A stretch of 64,000 nt of DNA from Citrus sinensis (taxonomy: Eukaryota; Streptophyta; Magnoliopsida; Sapindales; Rutaceae). Positions 1-10,953 of this stretch are shown in pieces. Positions within the stretch are counted from its first letter, which is position 1, and the number at the start of each line of letters is the position of its first letter. A program made the translations under genes and the position numbers. The stretch covers positions 9,666,001 through 9,730,000 of the forward strand of contig NC_068557.1 in assembly GCF_022201045.2 (NCBI RefSeq). The letters run 5' to 3'. The notes under the pieces are model-generated. The model saw only the letters and a list, made by a program, of their open reading frames with translations, was not told the DNA's origin and made no database searches.

Positions 1-1201
1 TCTATTGGTGAACTGTTAGTTGCAGACTGGTCACCCTCTTCCTCAGGTTGGTCAGATTGATCAGGAGTTTCTGAGTCAGCCTCTGCTTGCGGTTCTGCTG
101 CAACTTCCTCTTCTGGTTCATCTGTGTCAATGGCTTCTTCACTGACTTCTACTGGAGCCTTTGTAGTATTGGTGTCAAAATTGTACTGCTAGAGCAATGA
201 ATCAGGGAAATTCTGGTGGGTACTTTTCATGTATAGAGCAAATTAGTGTAGGTGACTTTCTTGGTGTTGTAAGTAGCTCCAAAATTGATCGTTTTCCCTC
301 CACTGCGCCTCAGTACATTGAGTGATGCTGGTGCTCAGTGCTTGTATTCTCTATTCTAGCCCAATAGCTCGTCTTGCCCCTGTTACAGCTGGTTCAGATG
401 TGGCTCCAATAATTTCACCAGCAATTCTCTCAATGGTACATGTAGTAAGGGCACCATCATTCTTGACATATTCATCTTTTGCATCAAGACGAACTCCTGA
501 TATTACACAGATGTTGGTGATGAGTGAAAGAAATAGCAAGGCAGCAGCTTTATGGTTTTTCATGGCACAGTCCTGAATTTCTTTTTCAATAATGCTTCTC
601 ACATCTATAGGAAGCCCTCGAACAATAACATACAACAGTACCAAGCGTTCTTGTGAAACAGTAGTGGTGTGGGTAGTTGGCATAAGCCTGGATTTCAGGA
701 ATTTCACCCATACTTTAGTAATGGGTTTTAAATCTATCATGTTAATTACGTTCCCTTCCTCATTATCCCACGATGCACCCTCTGCTGTAAGTGTCGTGAA
801 AATTTTGTTCCATCTTTATGGTGTCAATTTGTCAAGCAACTTGGCATACTCACAATTAATTTCAGCAGGCAAATTATAAAAAGTATTTATAACTCGAGAT
901 TCTAATGAAACAAGTGAGTTTCTTACCCAAATATTGTGCTGACCAGGGCTTACCAAATTGACGTAAAATTCTTTTACTACTGGCAACACGTGGTCTCGAG
1001 AGTGGTTGGAAAACTCTAGCCACTCACGCTTTGCTGCAGCATTGTATAAGGATTGCAAAATTCCTGTGGGTTGAGGTGGGAACTGAAACCTTTTCTCTTC
1101 CAAAATCTTGCACGGTTCTCTTTATATTTTTCTTCCGTATGGTAACTTTGGAAGCGTGAAGGATCTTTTAGTCGGCTCGCTGTTCTTTTGTACCTTGGCA
1201 T
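1..1201 (-). pseudogene. Accessory 3' ORF of the Athila-type element (putative plant transposon protein domain), broken and partial
   Basis: The reading starts at the ATG at 1201 and runs through at least three blocks: 1201 to about 1100, 1103-816, and 740-351, followed by an acidic Glu/Asp/Gln-rich stretch still open at base 1. The frame changes near 1100 and again between 816 and 740, and a stop follows 351, so it is a pseudogene. The blocks show a VVKEFYVNL motif, then VWVR-like and IN-F-like positions, then VSQERLVLLYVIVRGLPIDV. This resembles the domain called 'putative plant transposon protein', often found after integrase in plant Gypsy elements. Function is unknown; it sits in the env-like position but shows no signal peptide or clear membrane segment. 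The 37924-39183 ORF of the MULE in this window carries a related domain. Confidence 0.75.
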
Positions 1202-1942
1202 TGCTATAGCAGTAAGAATTTGATGGTAATATGCCTGAGAGTAAAATAAGAAGAATGAGTTAAGAAGTATTGGAGTCGTGACTGCAAAGGAGAGGGAAAA
1301 TAGTGTTAGAGGTCATTAAGCACAGTAACTCCCTTATATAGGTGAAATTATGACAATAAATCCGATAAAGATAGATAAATTAGGAAAGAATATATTTCAA
1401 ATTCATTAAGCATATCCCATACAAATAGGCAAGAGAAATTAGTGCATTAATTTCTGGAATATTCTTCTTCAATTTCTATCTAAATCCATCCCTCCATCTG
1501 TCAAATATTATCTCCAACGGTAAGTGAGAGGCTTCATTTTAAAGTTACTGTAACGGTAATATTTGCTGCTGCAGCACCCAATTGTTTGCTCTAGCAACAA
1601 TTCCATATTCTTCTCCAATGGCTGCTGACACAAGGCTTGCTACTGTTCTCTATTAACAATACAACCCCAATTGTTAGTATGTAATCTATTTGTCACACAC
1701 ATGTTTCTTAAGAATTTCAAAAATAAATAAGACTAATCCGAAACTAAAGAGGAAACCAATCTTAAAAGACAACAAATAAAAGTTAAACAATCCAAAATAA
1801 GGGAAGTGAAAATAAAATAAAAGGAAAAACATTTAACAAAACCAATGAGGATTCATCTCATTTGAAGTGATTGCCTCCGCAATGGGTTGCCTCTCATTGA
1901 GCGCTTGATTTAAGGTCCTTCAGCCTGACCTTTCTTGAGTGT
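1202..1942 (-). promoter_or_regulatory. Spacer between integrase and the accessory ORF, with a TATA-like box
   Basis: About 740 bp with no coding potential. On the minus strand a TATATAAG box lies at 1340-1333, about 130 bp before the accessory ATG. A pyrimidine tract ending in TTTGCAG, like a splice acceptor, lies near 1285. Either an internal promoter or splicing could express the accessory ORF. A stretch at 1560-1615 resembles the TGCTCTAGCAA-rich part of the LTR near 8690-8730. Confidence 0.4.
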
Positions 1943-3313
1943 TCACAAACTTGGTTCTTTAAGAAGTAAGACCTCCTTTGAATAATCTGCAGCTGAGTGT
2001 ATGTAATGCTTAACTCTGTGCCCATTGACTTTGAATTCTTGGCATGTCTTTTCATCTAAGAGATCAACAACCCCATGAGGATAAATTCTGAGCAGCTTGA
2101 AGGGTCTAGACCATCGAGATTTCAGTTTCCCTGGAAATAGTCTTAGCCTCGTATTATGGAGCAGTACTAGTTGACCAGGGATTAATTTCCTGTGTTGGAT
2201 ATATTTGTAATGCCATTGCTTTATTCTCTCTTTATAAATTCTTACATTTTTATATGAGAACATACGTAATTCATCAAGCTCACATAGTTGAAGCTTCATT
2301 TGCTTTGCTGCAGCATGTATATCTCAATTCAATTGCTTCAGTGCCCAATGTGCTTTATGCTCTAGCTCGAGTTGCAAGTGACAAGCTTTCCCATACACAA
2401 TTCGGCATAGAGACATGCCAAGTGGTGTTTTGTATGCTATTCTATAGGCCTATAGAGAGTCATGTAAGCGCAAGGACCAATCCTTCATTGATGGATTCAC
2501 CACTTTTTTTAAGATTTTCTTAATCTCTCTATTAGACACTTCTGCTTGGCCATTGGATTGTGGATGGTATGTTGTTGCTACTTTATGCCTGAATTCATAT
2601 CTTACCATAGCTGCAGCAAATACTTTGTTGCAAAAATGAGTACCCTCATCACTAATAATTGCTCTTGGAGTGCCAAACCTGGAAAAAATATTTTTCTGAA
2701 GAAAGTCCACTACTGTTTTAGCATCATTGGTAGGTAATGCTGAAGCTTCTACCCATTTGGAGACATAATCCACAACAACTAGGATATATAAGTTCACAAA
2801 GGATAGTGGAAAAGGACCCATGAAATCTATTCCCCATACATCAAAGACTTCCACTTCCAAAATGTTTGTCAATGGCATTTCATGTCTTTGAGTTATGTTT
2901 CCTGTCCTTTGACACCTGTCACAACATTTAGCAAATTCATAAGCATCTTTAAAAATAGAAGGCCAGTAATAACCTGATTGCAGAACTTTAGCAGCTGTTC
3001 TGTGACCATTAAAATGTCCTCCATATGCTGCAGCATGTCATGATTCCAGTATGTGAGGAATCTCTTCCTCTAAAGCACATCTTCGTGTTACTTGATCTGA
3101 GCATAACTTATACAAATATGAGTCATCCCACTGGTAGCTTCTAACATTATGAAGAAATTTCTTTTTCTGCTGAAACTTCAACTCAGGTGGCAGCAATCCA
3201 CTTACTAAGTAGTTAACAAAATCTGCATACCATGGAGGTCCTGATTGCTGCAACATTTGTGCTTGCTGTACTACTAACAGTTGTTCATCAGAAAAAAGTT
3301 TCAGTGATGTCAT
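1943..3313 (-). pseudogene. Integrase of the Athila-type element, interrupted
   Basis: Three segments read in order on the minus strand. 3313-3038 begins the region and leads into an HHCC-type zinc-binding part (a CDRCQRTGN-like segment near 2910). 2878-2450 is the catalytic core, with the DDE acids visible in [16 protein letters not shown] and [10 protein letters not shown]. 2299-1943 is the C-terminal part, with GQLVLLHNTRLRLFPGKLKS, which matches the GPY/F-type end of Gypsy integrases. Stops separate the segments, so it cannot make one protein. The catalytic acids themselves are still present. Confidence 0.9.
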
Positions 3314-3399
3314 TTCTTGTCAATGTGCTTGTGTATGCTTCTAGCCTCGACAGATGGTCTGCTACTTGATTCTCAATCCCCTTTCTATCTTTAATTTTA

Positions 3400-4477
3400 A
3401 GATCAAACTCCTAAAGCAATAAGATTCATCTTATTAATCTCGGCTTAGCATCCTTCTTTGAGATTAAGTACTTAATGGCTGCATGGTCTGTGTACACTAT
3501 CACTTTAGTACCCACCAAGTAAGCTCTGAATTTATTAAAAGCAAATATTACTGCTAGCAACTCTTTCTCTGTAGTAGTGTAATTAATCTGAATTTGAGTA
3601 AGAGTTTTGCTGGCATAGTATATAGAGTGGAAAATCTTATTATTTCTCTACCCTAACACTGCCCTAATGGAATGGTCACTGGCATTACACATCAGTTCAA
3701 AAGGTAGAGTCCAATCTGGTGATATAACCACTGGTGCAGTAATCAAAGCTTTCTTTAATTCTCCAAAGGCTTGAAGATAGTCTTTATCAAAATGAAAAGG
3801 CTTATCATGTTCCAACAATGAGCATAATGGTTTGGCTACCTTGGAAAAGTCTTTAATGAATCTTCTATAAAATCCAGCACGACCCAAAAAACTCCTAACT
3901 CCCTTAATTGAAGTAGGAAGTGGCAGTTTATCTATCACTTATATCTTTGTTTTATCTACCTCAATACCATTCTTGGACACCTTATGACCCAACACTATGC
4001 CTTCTTGCACCATGAAATGACATTTTTCCCAATTAAGTACTCAGTTGGTCATCTCACATCTTTTAAGAACTTCTTCCAGGTTATGTAAACAATTAATGTA
4101 TGTCTCTCCAAAAACTGAGAAATCATCCATGAAAACTTCTAATGTTTGCTCCACCATATCAGAAAAAATAGACATCATACATCTCTGAAAAGTTATTGGA
4201 GCATTGCACAAACCAAAGGGCATCCTTCTGAAGGCAAAAGTTCCATACAGACAGGTAGAAGTAGTCTTTCCTAATCCTCTGGAGTTATAGCAATTTGGTT
4301 GTAGCCTAAATACCCATCTAAGAAACAATAATATTGTTTTCCAACAAGTCTGTCCAACATCTGATCTATGAATAGAAGTGGGAAATGATCTTTTCTTGTG
4401 GCTTTGTTGAGCTTATTGTAATCTATACATATCGTCCATCCAGTCATTGTCCTTGTAGGAATAAGTTCATTCTTCAC
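3400..4477 (-). pseudogene. Reverse transcriptase and RNase H of the Athila-type element, interrupted
   Basis: RT segments are at 4477-4271 (CIDYNKLNKATRKDHFPLLF) and 4328-4041, with the catalytic FMDDF box at 4133-4119 and RMPFGLCNAPITFQRCM before it. The pair overlaps in different frames, so a frameshift lies near 4300. Stops follow near 4040 and 3940. 3938-3648 holds the RT connection and the start of RNase H (RSFLGRAGFYRRFIKDFSKV, then ASDHSIRAVLG). RNase H-like reading continues with breaks to about 3400. The core motifs survive but the frame does not. Confidence 0.9.
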
Positions 4478-4888
4478 ATTGGACTGAGCTCACCCATGAG
4501 CTGTCTGATATCGGGTATGTGATTTCAACATCCAACCATTTGATGATTTACTTCTTCACAACTTCCTTCATAGTGGGGTTTAGCCTTCTCTGTTACTCCA
4601 CTGAATTACTGTAACAGTCTTCTAACAAAATTTTATACATGCATATGGATGGGCTGATCCCTTTAATGTATGCCATAGTCCATCCAATTACTTTTCTGTA
4701 TTTTCCAAGCACATTTACCAAGCTCTGTTCTTGAGACCAACATAAGCATATTTCAGATGTGAGGGTAACAATTTTAATTCAAGACTAGGAGGTGATTCAA
4801 ATGATGGTAAAATTATTTTTACTTCCCTGTCTGAAAGATTCAGATGCTCAACAAATCTGTTATGTCTATCAATTTTCTTTCCTTCCAT

Positions 4889-5731
4889 CTAGTCTATCTG
4901 GTTTGCTGCAACATCTTCTTCTTCAAAGCTCTCAAAGGTGGCAACTTTGATAATCTCATTACTGCAGCATCTGTTGATTCTATCTGCTACAATAAAATCC
5001 ACAACACTCAGGAAATTGCAATCTTCTGCCTCATCAGGGTTCTTTATAGCCTCTAACACATTGAATGTGACTTGTTGATCATTCACCCTCATTGTTAGCT
5101 CTCATTTCTACACATCTATCAGAGTCTTCCCGGTTGCTAGAAAAGGTCTTCCAAGTATAATAGGTACCTCTTTATCAGCCTCAAAGTCTAAAACAATGAA
5201 GTCCACTGAAAATATGAATTTGTCAACCTTCACGAGTACATCCTCAATTTTTCCTTCAGGATATGCATGAGATTTGTCAGTTAATTACAGAGTGACTGTT
5301 GTTGGCCTACATTCTCCTACTCCCAACTGCTTAAATACAAATAATGGCATCAGATTAATATTGGCTCCCAAATCACAGAGTGCTCTGCTATTGTACCTAG
5401 TTCTAATAGAACATAGTATTGTGAAGCTTCCTAGATCCTTCAATTTTTAAAGAATCTTACTTTGGAGCATGTGACTGCTTTCCTGTGTTAAACCAACAGT
5501 TTCAAATTCTCTCAATCTTCTATTTCTTGCCAAGATGTCTTTTAGAAATTTCACATAATTAAGCATTTGCTCTAATGCTTCCACAAAAGGGATGTGAATG
5601 TGTAATTGCTTCAGCACTTCCAAGAATTTACTAAATTGTTTGTCTTGTTTTTTGTTTCTGGAATCTTTGTGGGAAATGAGGTGGATGCCTAAATTATTGA
5701 ATAGTTTCAGGAGGTACCAATCTCTGCTCAT
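4889..5731 (-). pseudogene. Gag-pol linker and aspartic protease of the Athila-type element, interrupted
   Basis: 5731-5447 encodes a linker typical of this clade (DKQFSKFLEVLKQLHIHIPF). It is followed by the protease active-site motif DLGA, encoded around 5375-5364 and flanked by SRALC and NINLMP. Downstream are protease-type residues ending in PIILGRPFLATG near 5140. At least three in-frame stops interrupt the reading (near 5286 and two near 5115-5107). 5092-4889 is a residual open stretch after the protease. Confidence 0.85.
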
Positions 5732-6014
5732 TTGGTTCGTTGTAAGTTGTTACCACTGGTGTTGCAAATCCTTTCTCAGTATTTATTAGTTGATTCTCTT
5801 CTATAGTTGCTGCAGCTTGACCGCTAACATCAGTATCTTGATGACTGGGTTGCTGTAACATACTCTCCTCTTGAGGTGGTTCTTGTAAGGAATTAAGTTA
5901 CACCCCTTTTTAGTCACATGAAATATCAACATTTTTTCCAGATTTTAAGTTGATGGCCTTGCAATGTTCATTTCCCTCTCTTCTTGGATCTTCTGTGTTG
6001 TTGGGCAAGTTCCC

Positions 6015-7431
6015 CTAAAATCTGCTACTCATTGTTGTGGCAAGCTGAGCAATTTGGTTTTTCAGATTTGTTACAGATATGGCTTGACTCTGCACAATTG
6101 CTTCATTCTTTGCAATGTATTCCTCAATCAGTGTTTCTAGTGAAATGAGAGGATTATGACTGGTGTGTTTTTGCCCTTGATTCTGCGGATGAAACCCAAG
6201 TGGTTGAGCATTTCTATTTTGTCCACTCAATGTTGGAGTATTTTGATTCTGATTACTCCATAAGAAATTTGGGTGTTGCTTCCATTCAAGGTTATAAGTA
6301 TTTGAGTACGGGTTGTTTTGAGACTGTCGGTTGTAATTACTCACATAGTTTACTGATGCTAGATTTCTAGGACAATTATCAAATTTATGTTCTTCACCAC
6401 AGTACACGCAGGATAGTTTAGCAACTTGCTTTACTGCTGCTGGAGCAGATGTCGTGGCTTTTATCATGTTAGTCAATGAGGTTACTTGTGCTAATAAAGC
6501 TGTAATTGCATATATATTATGTACCCCTGCTGCTCCTCTTACTGCTGGCTGTTTAGTTGATGGCCACTGATAATTATTGTTGGCAATTCTCTCCAAAATT
6601 TCATAAGCTTCAGTGTAAGATTTGAATAACAAAGCTTCATTTGTTGAAGCATCAACCATCAATCTCGTACTTGGATTTAACCCATTATAGAAAGTCTCTA
6701 ACTGTATACAACAAGGAATGCCATGATGAGAACCTTCTGAGCAATTCTTTAAATCTTTCCCAAGCCTCATACAAACTCTCATCTTCAAGTTGATGGAAGA
6801 AAGTGATCTCATTCCGTAATTTTGCATTTTTGGTTGGTGGAAAATATTTTATTAAGAATTTATCAGCCAGCTCATTCCATGTAGTGATGGAATTAGAAGG
6901 TAATGAATTCAACCATGCTCTTACTCGATCTCTTAAGTAGTAAGGAAAAAGCCTCAGTCTTAAAGCATCTTGTGTTGCTCCAGCAATTTTAAAAGCATCA
7001 CTCACTTCCAAAAACAACTTAAGATTAAGGTGAGGATCTTCATTTGGTAGTCCATTGAATTGACCCACTGTTTGCAACATTTGAAACATCATTGGTTTCA
7101 GTTCAAAATTTACAGCTTCCACTTCAGGTCTGATTATCCCAGGGTGTACAACTTGAGGAGTTAACACAACATAATCTCTAATAGCCCCATCTCTGTCATT
7201 TTCCATGTATATGATATTGTTGTTGCCTAGTTGTCTCCGGTTAACATGCTCATTCTGCTTCTCTTGAATGTTGACAGGTTGTAATTGCTCGTGAGGGTCC
7301 AAATTTCCCACATCTTGCAGATTATCCATGTCTGAAATAGTTTTTGAATTCCTTTGTTCTCTTCGCAGTCTCCTTACAGTCCTTTCAATCTCAGGATCAA
7401 ATTGGAATACTACAGATCTGTCTTTGCGCAT
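6015..7431 (-). pseudogene. Gag polyprotein of the Athila-type element, frameshifted
   Basis: The first frame runs 7431-6685 and the second 6827-6015. The overlap around 6735 shows that a single frameshift splits gag. The first part holds the Retrotrans_gag domain (VGQFNGLPNEDPHLNLKLFL, then RAWLNSLPSNSITTWNELA). The second part carries a zinc knuckle of form C-x2-C-x3-H-x4-C (CVYCGEEHKFDNC), followed by a Gln/Asn-rich tail. The family forms the cytoplasmic particle that packages the element RNA. Apart from the frameshift this is the best-preserved part of the element. Confidence 0.92.
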
Positions 7432-7519
7432 GCAAGTATTGATCTGTCAATAAATAAAGCAAATTAGATCAAGTTGGCACTATCAAGATTTACTTCACAC
7501 TTAGAAAATAAACAATCAA

Positions 7520-7537
7520 TCCCCAGTAACAGTGCCA
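7520..7537 (-). other. Primer binding site (tRNA-Asp type, decayed)
   Basis: Read on the minus strand the site is TGGCACTGTTACTGGGGA, six bases after the LTR end. The usual tRNA-Asp primer site of Athila elements is TGGCGCCGTTGCCGGGGA. The four differences are all G to A or C to T, as expected from deamination of methylated cytosine on either strand. Confidence 0.75.
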
Positions 7538-7543
7538 AAAACT

Positions 7544-9028
7544 TGTTGGTAAATTTTCAATCAAATACTATTGATGTCAATGTGCAATTGTACACAACAA
7601 GTAATAAAGTGATGAGTATTCAAGATCGTCTTCACAAAGGTTGATGTTACTAGAAATGTTACAGCAATCACAGTAGTGCAATCTACCTTTATTTCGAGAT
7701 GAATAAATGTAACGTTAATTTCTATCGAAATAGATAATTGTGATAAAATAAAACGAACTAATACAGTGATAAAATAAGTTAAATAAATAGCGTAGAAGAA
7801 TCAAATAAGAATAAGGTAGTTGAATGATCATACTCTCTTTATGGGTTGACTGTTTTTCATCAAATTAATACCAGTTGCTACATCAATTCCTATAGCACTA
7901 AGCAGGCTGATTTTGCATCCTCAGCTGTCGTGTGTTGGAATTCTCATACCCTTAAGTATCTTAGCAATGACCAGTCATTATTCTACCTACGACATGACAT
8001 TATGTGCATCTATTCTCACCACCCTACAATGTGAGTACCTATGTCTAAGTTGTCACAAATCTTAACTTCAAGTATAACCCTTATGGGATTCAAGATAAAC
8101 TTAATCCAAGAAACTCAAATTAAGATCAAGTATTACTCTAATAATTTCCATTAAGACATGCACTTTTGCGGCTCTATCTTAACTTGAACCATTAAATAGG
8201 TGGTCAACTGAAATAACAGTTATAATAATAGCTACTAGAGTAAAATGTTATAGCAATTATATAGCAACTCATAAGAATAGTTTAAAACCCATTAGATTGT
8301 TTGTCACTCAATTACAAGCAAGTTCAGTTCATATTTTGAAAGAGAAAGACAAACAGTAACATAATGGTCACGAAATACATTGATTCAATCAAAGAGTGAA
8401 GAAAGAATAAGTGAAGAACGATAGATAGTGAATCCAAATAACTCTATTGGATTCTTCAATGATGCGGCCGCAGTTCCCTTGAATTCTGATTTTTTCTTCT
8501 TCTCCTCTTGATTTTTCAATGTTAATTCCTTGCCGTCGTTTTATGTGATCTGCGCCCCTTTTCATAACTGAAAACTAAGGTAAACAAAAGCCTAAGGCGT
8601 ACATGAGTCAAATTAGGAAACTGCAGATCGTAATTCTGCAGCTATCCCACGCTAAGTTTTCTCCATCGTTGTTCTAGGATTGCTACAGCAATGGTTGCTC
8701 TAGCAATGGTTGCTCCAGCAACGACTATAACACTGCACTGCTCCAGGTTGTGTTTCACTTCTTTTGTGGCCATATTCTTCCTCCTTTTTGCCATTCTACT
8801 ACCTCAGGATCCCTTCATGGATTATAAACTTCTGAAAACCTACAATTATACACATGTTTTGAGCACAAATTACTTTAAATCAAGCAAAACTTATCAAGAC
8901 TAAACTAAAATGAATGTTTATGCAAAATATAACAAAAATGTAATAAAAACACATCATTTTCTCTCGAAGTGGTTTTGATTTAAGTTTAGAATTACCGTAA
9001 TAACTCTCATTTCATAGAGTTATCAACA
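7544..9028 (-). repeat. 5' LTR of the Athila-type element
   Basis: The stretch begins TGTTG on the plus strand and ends CAACA, giving a 5-bp inverted repeat with TG/CA ends. It abuts the primer site on the inner side. The length of 1485 bp fits Athila LTRs. There is no coding frame of note. The outer boundary rests only on the TGTTG/CAACA ends because the partner LTR is outside the window. Around 8680-8730 it holds a run of short related units of type GTTGCTCYAGCAA. Confidence 0.7.
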
Positions 9029-9770
9029 TGCCTCACTAACGGCATCAGACGACATGAACACATTGTCATCCGAGCTTGCTGATGATGATCAATGACTTAC
9101 CATAGTAACAACACGTTGGACTGCTATGCATTATCTGATTTTAGGTTCACTTTTAAAGTTATACTAGTAAAATTCATGATTTATAATAGGGGTCATATTC
9201 GCTCCACTTTATCTCAAATTATAACTCCATTGACTAGCCTCAATAAATGGAACTATTTCGATATTCCTCAAATTTGCCATTTGGTTTTAGAGCTTATGCC
9301 ATCACTTGTAGCTACTGTCGAAGCTCATTGTCTGCTTGATTTAGAAGGACGAAAAGGAACTTATGTTGTGTGAATATGAATTTGTGAATTATATTGTTGC
9401 TAGCTTTTTATTAATGATGGTTTGTTACTTTGAAATAAGTTATCTTCATGTTGTTATACATAACTACAAAAATTGTATAATATTGTATCCAATATCTTTT
9501 AACTACGTACTAAACAGTTAGATTCAATAATTGTATAGTCACATGACAACCCTTGTCTATTTATTCTTGACCGTTCATTTGCTATGTCCAATCATGCGAT
9601 TCAAATTCCCTTCTATTACTTCTAATCTTAACCACAAATTCATGCCTTTAATCATATGGTTTAGATTTATTGGCTCCACAGTGGAGCATGTCCACTAAAG
9701 CAATAACCCTTTTGTTTGTTAAAAATATGAAATAGACACTTAATGTACGGTCAGAATTTTCCTTGCTCTA
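9029..9770. other. Gene-free flank of the retrotransposon
   Basis: No recognisable gene. A 93-codon open stretch at 9092-9373 (plus) contains a Leu-rich segment near its end. It has no promoter-like context or motif that I recognise. It could be a fragment of a gene cut by the retrotransposon, but I cannot support that. Confidence 0.4.
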
Positions 9771-9779
9771 ATGTAATAA

Positions 9780-10944
9780 AGAAAAATGATTGATACACCC
9801 TAACTGTTCAGATAAATGGACAAAACCCTAACGTTTTGAAAAAGACACTTAAATCTTAAATCAGTTAATCATTCCGTTAATTTTAACAGAGAATTTATTT
9901 TCAACTTATAACTATCGTTATCTCCCTCTAGCATTCAAGTCAATGTATTGACTTACCCATTCTGCCTACAAATTGTTAATAAAATTACGTATATACCCTT
10001 ATTAATAAGGTTGAAATTTTGCTATAAAAATCTGATTTGATAGAATAGGTTAATGATAACTGTTTTGTTGTTCTCATCTATTACCTCAAGTTCATATTCA
10101 TTAGTCACAAGCACCTATATAAATCTTCCATATTGCCTGGAAACATTCAACTTTCTCCTCACGATTAGGGGTAGCTTCCTAATCCAAAGCATATGATCAC
10201 ACAACAAAATGAAAATTCATTGTTTTCTTTAATGATTATTGGCAGGGGAGAAATAAAAAAAACATACATGATAACTAACAAAATAAAGACCAAGGACTAA
10301 GAAAAACCAGGTATATATTAGGGGCAATCCTCACTTAATGATCCCCTTTTTTGCACAAAAATTATCTTCTAATTTGAGCTTGTTGCATTTAAAAAGAACT
10401 AGAAACTTAAAAAAATATATTACCAAGGATTGTTAGAAGCATTTTTAACTCAATTCATGATGGCTGCATTGTAAGAATGCAAGTTAATCAGAGTTGTCTG
10501 CCTTCTCTAAAATCAAACAAGTTAATCAGCAGTGGCTTCAGGCCACGAACAGCGGCACGAGCAAAGGTTTTAAGGCAAGAGCAGCGCCATGATTGGCTAG
10601 GCATAAGCAGCGGCTGGACAAGAGAAGCGACACAAACAGCATCACGAATAGCAGCTAGGTACAAGCAGCGGCACAAACAGCAGCAGCACTGGTTAGGGAA
10701 TTAAGGGTTTGTAACTTTTTTTATAGGGTTTTTAGTTTCATCGATTTAGTGTCTTAGGTTTGTTATTTTGGACAAAGAATTTTAGGTAAATTCACTGAAT
10801 TTAGAAGGGAATATGCTAAGTTAACCTTATAATTATTTAACCAAACAGAATCCATTAATAATTTTAGGTTTAAGTGTTATTTTCAAACGTTAACGACTTT
10901 GTGCCCCTTTTCATAAACAATTGGGGTCTATTAGTATTTTCCTC
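9780..10944. mobile_element. Non-autonomous Mutator-type element (MULE MITE)
   Basis: Perfect 9-bp target duplications ATGTAATAA lie at 9771-9779 and 10945-10953. The ends are imperfect inverted repeats over roughly 110-150 bp. Paired segments include GTTTTGAAAAAGACACTTAA on the left against the reverse complement of TTAAGTGTTATTTTCAAACG on the right (spelling approximate around the indels). No transposase frame is present. The interior at 10530-10690 is unusually GC-rich for this window, with scattered CAGCGGCACAAACAGCA-like units. The 9-bp duplication points to the Mutator superfamily. Confidence 0.8.
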
Positions 10945-10953
10945 ATGTAATAA

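Larger units (their letters stand above)
1..9028 (-). mobile_element. Athila-type Ty3/Gypsy LTR retrotransposon, degenerate, cut by the window edge
   Basis: Reading the minus strand, the order is 5' LTR (9028-7544), primer site, gag, protease, RT, RNase H, integrase, then an extra ORF that runs off base 1. Protease before RT and integrase after RNase H is the Ty3/Gypsy order. The long LTR, the tRNA-Asp-type primer site and an extra ORF after pol are typical of the Athila clade. The copy is dead: gag has a frameshift, protease and RT contain stops, and integrase is split. The 3' LTR lies outside the window, so target duplication and insertion age cannot be read here. Confidence 0.93.

Noticed and set aside
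9092-9373. 93-codon frame beside the retrotransposon
   Set aside because: No recognised domain; kept only as a note in the flank entry.
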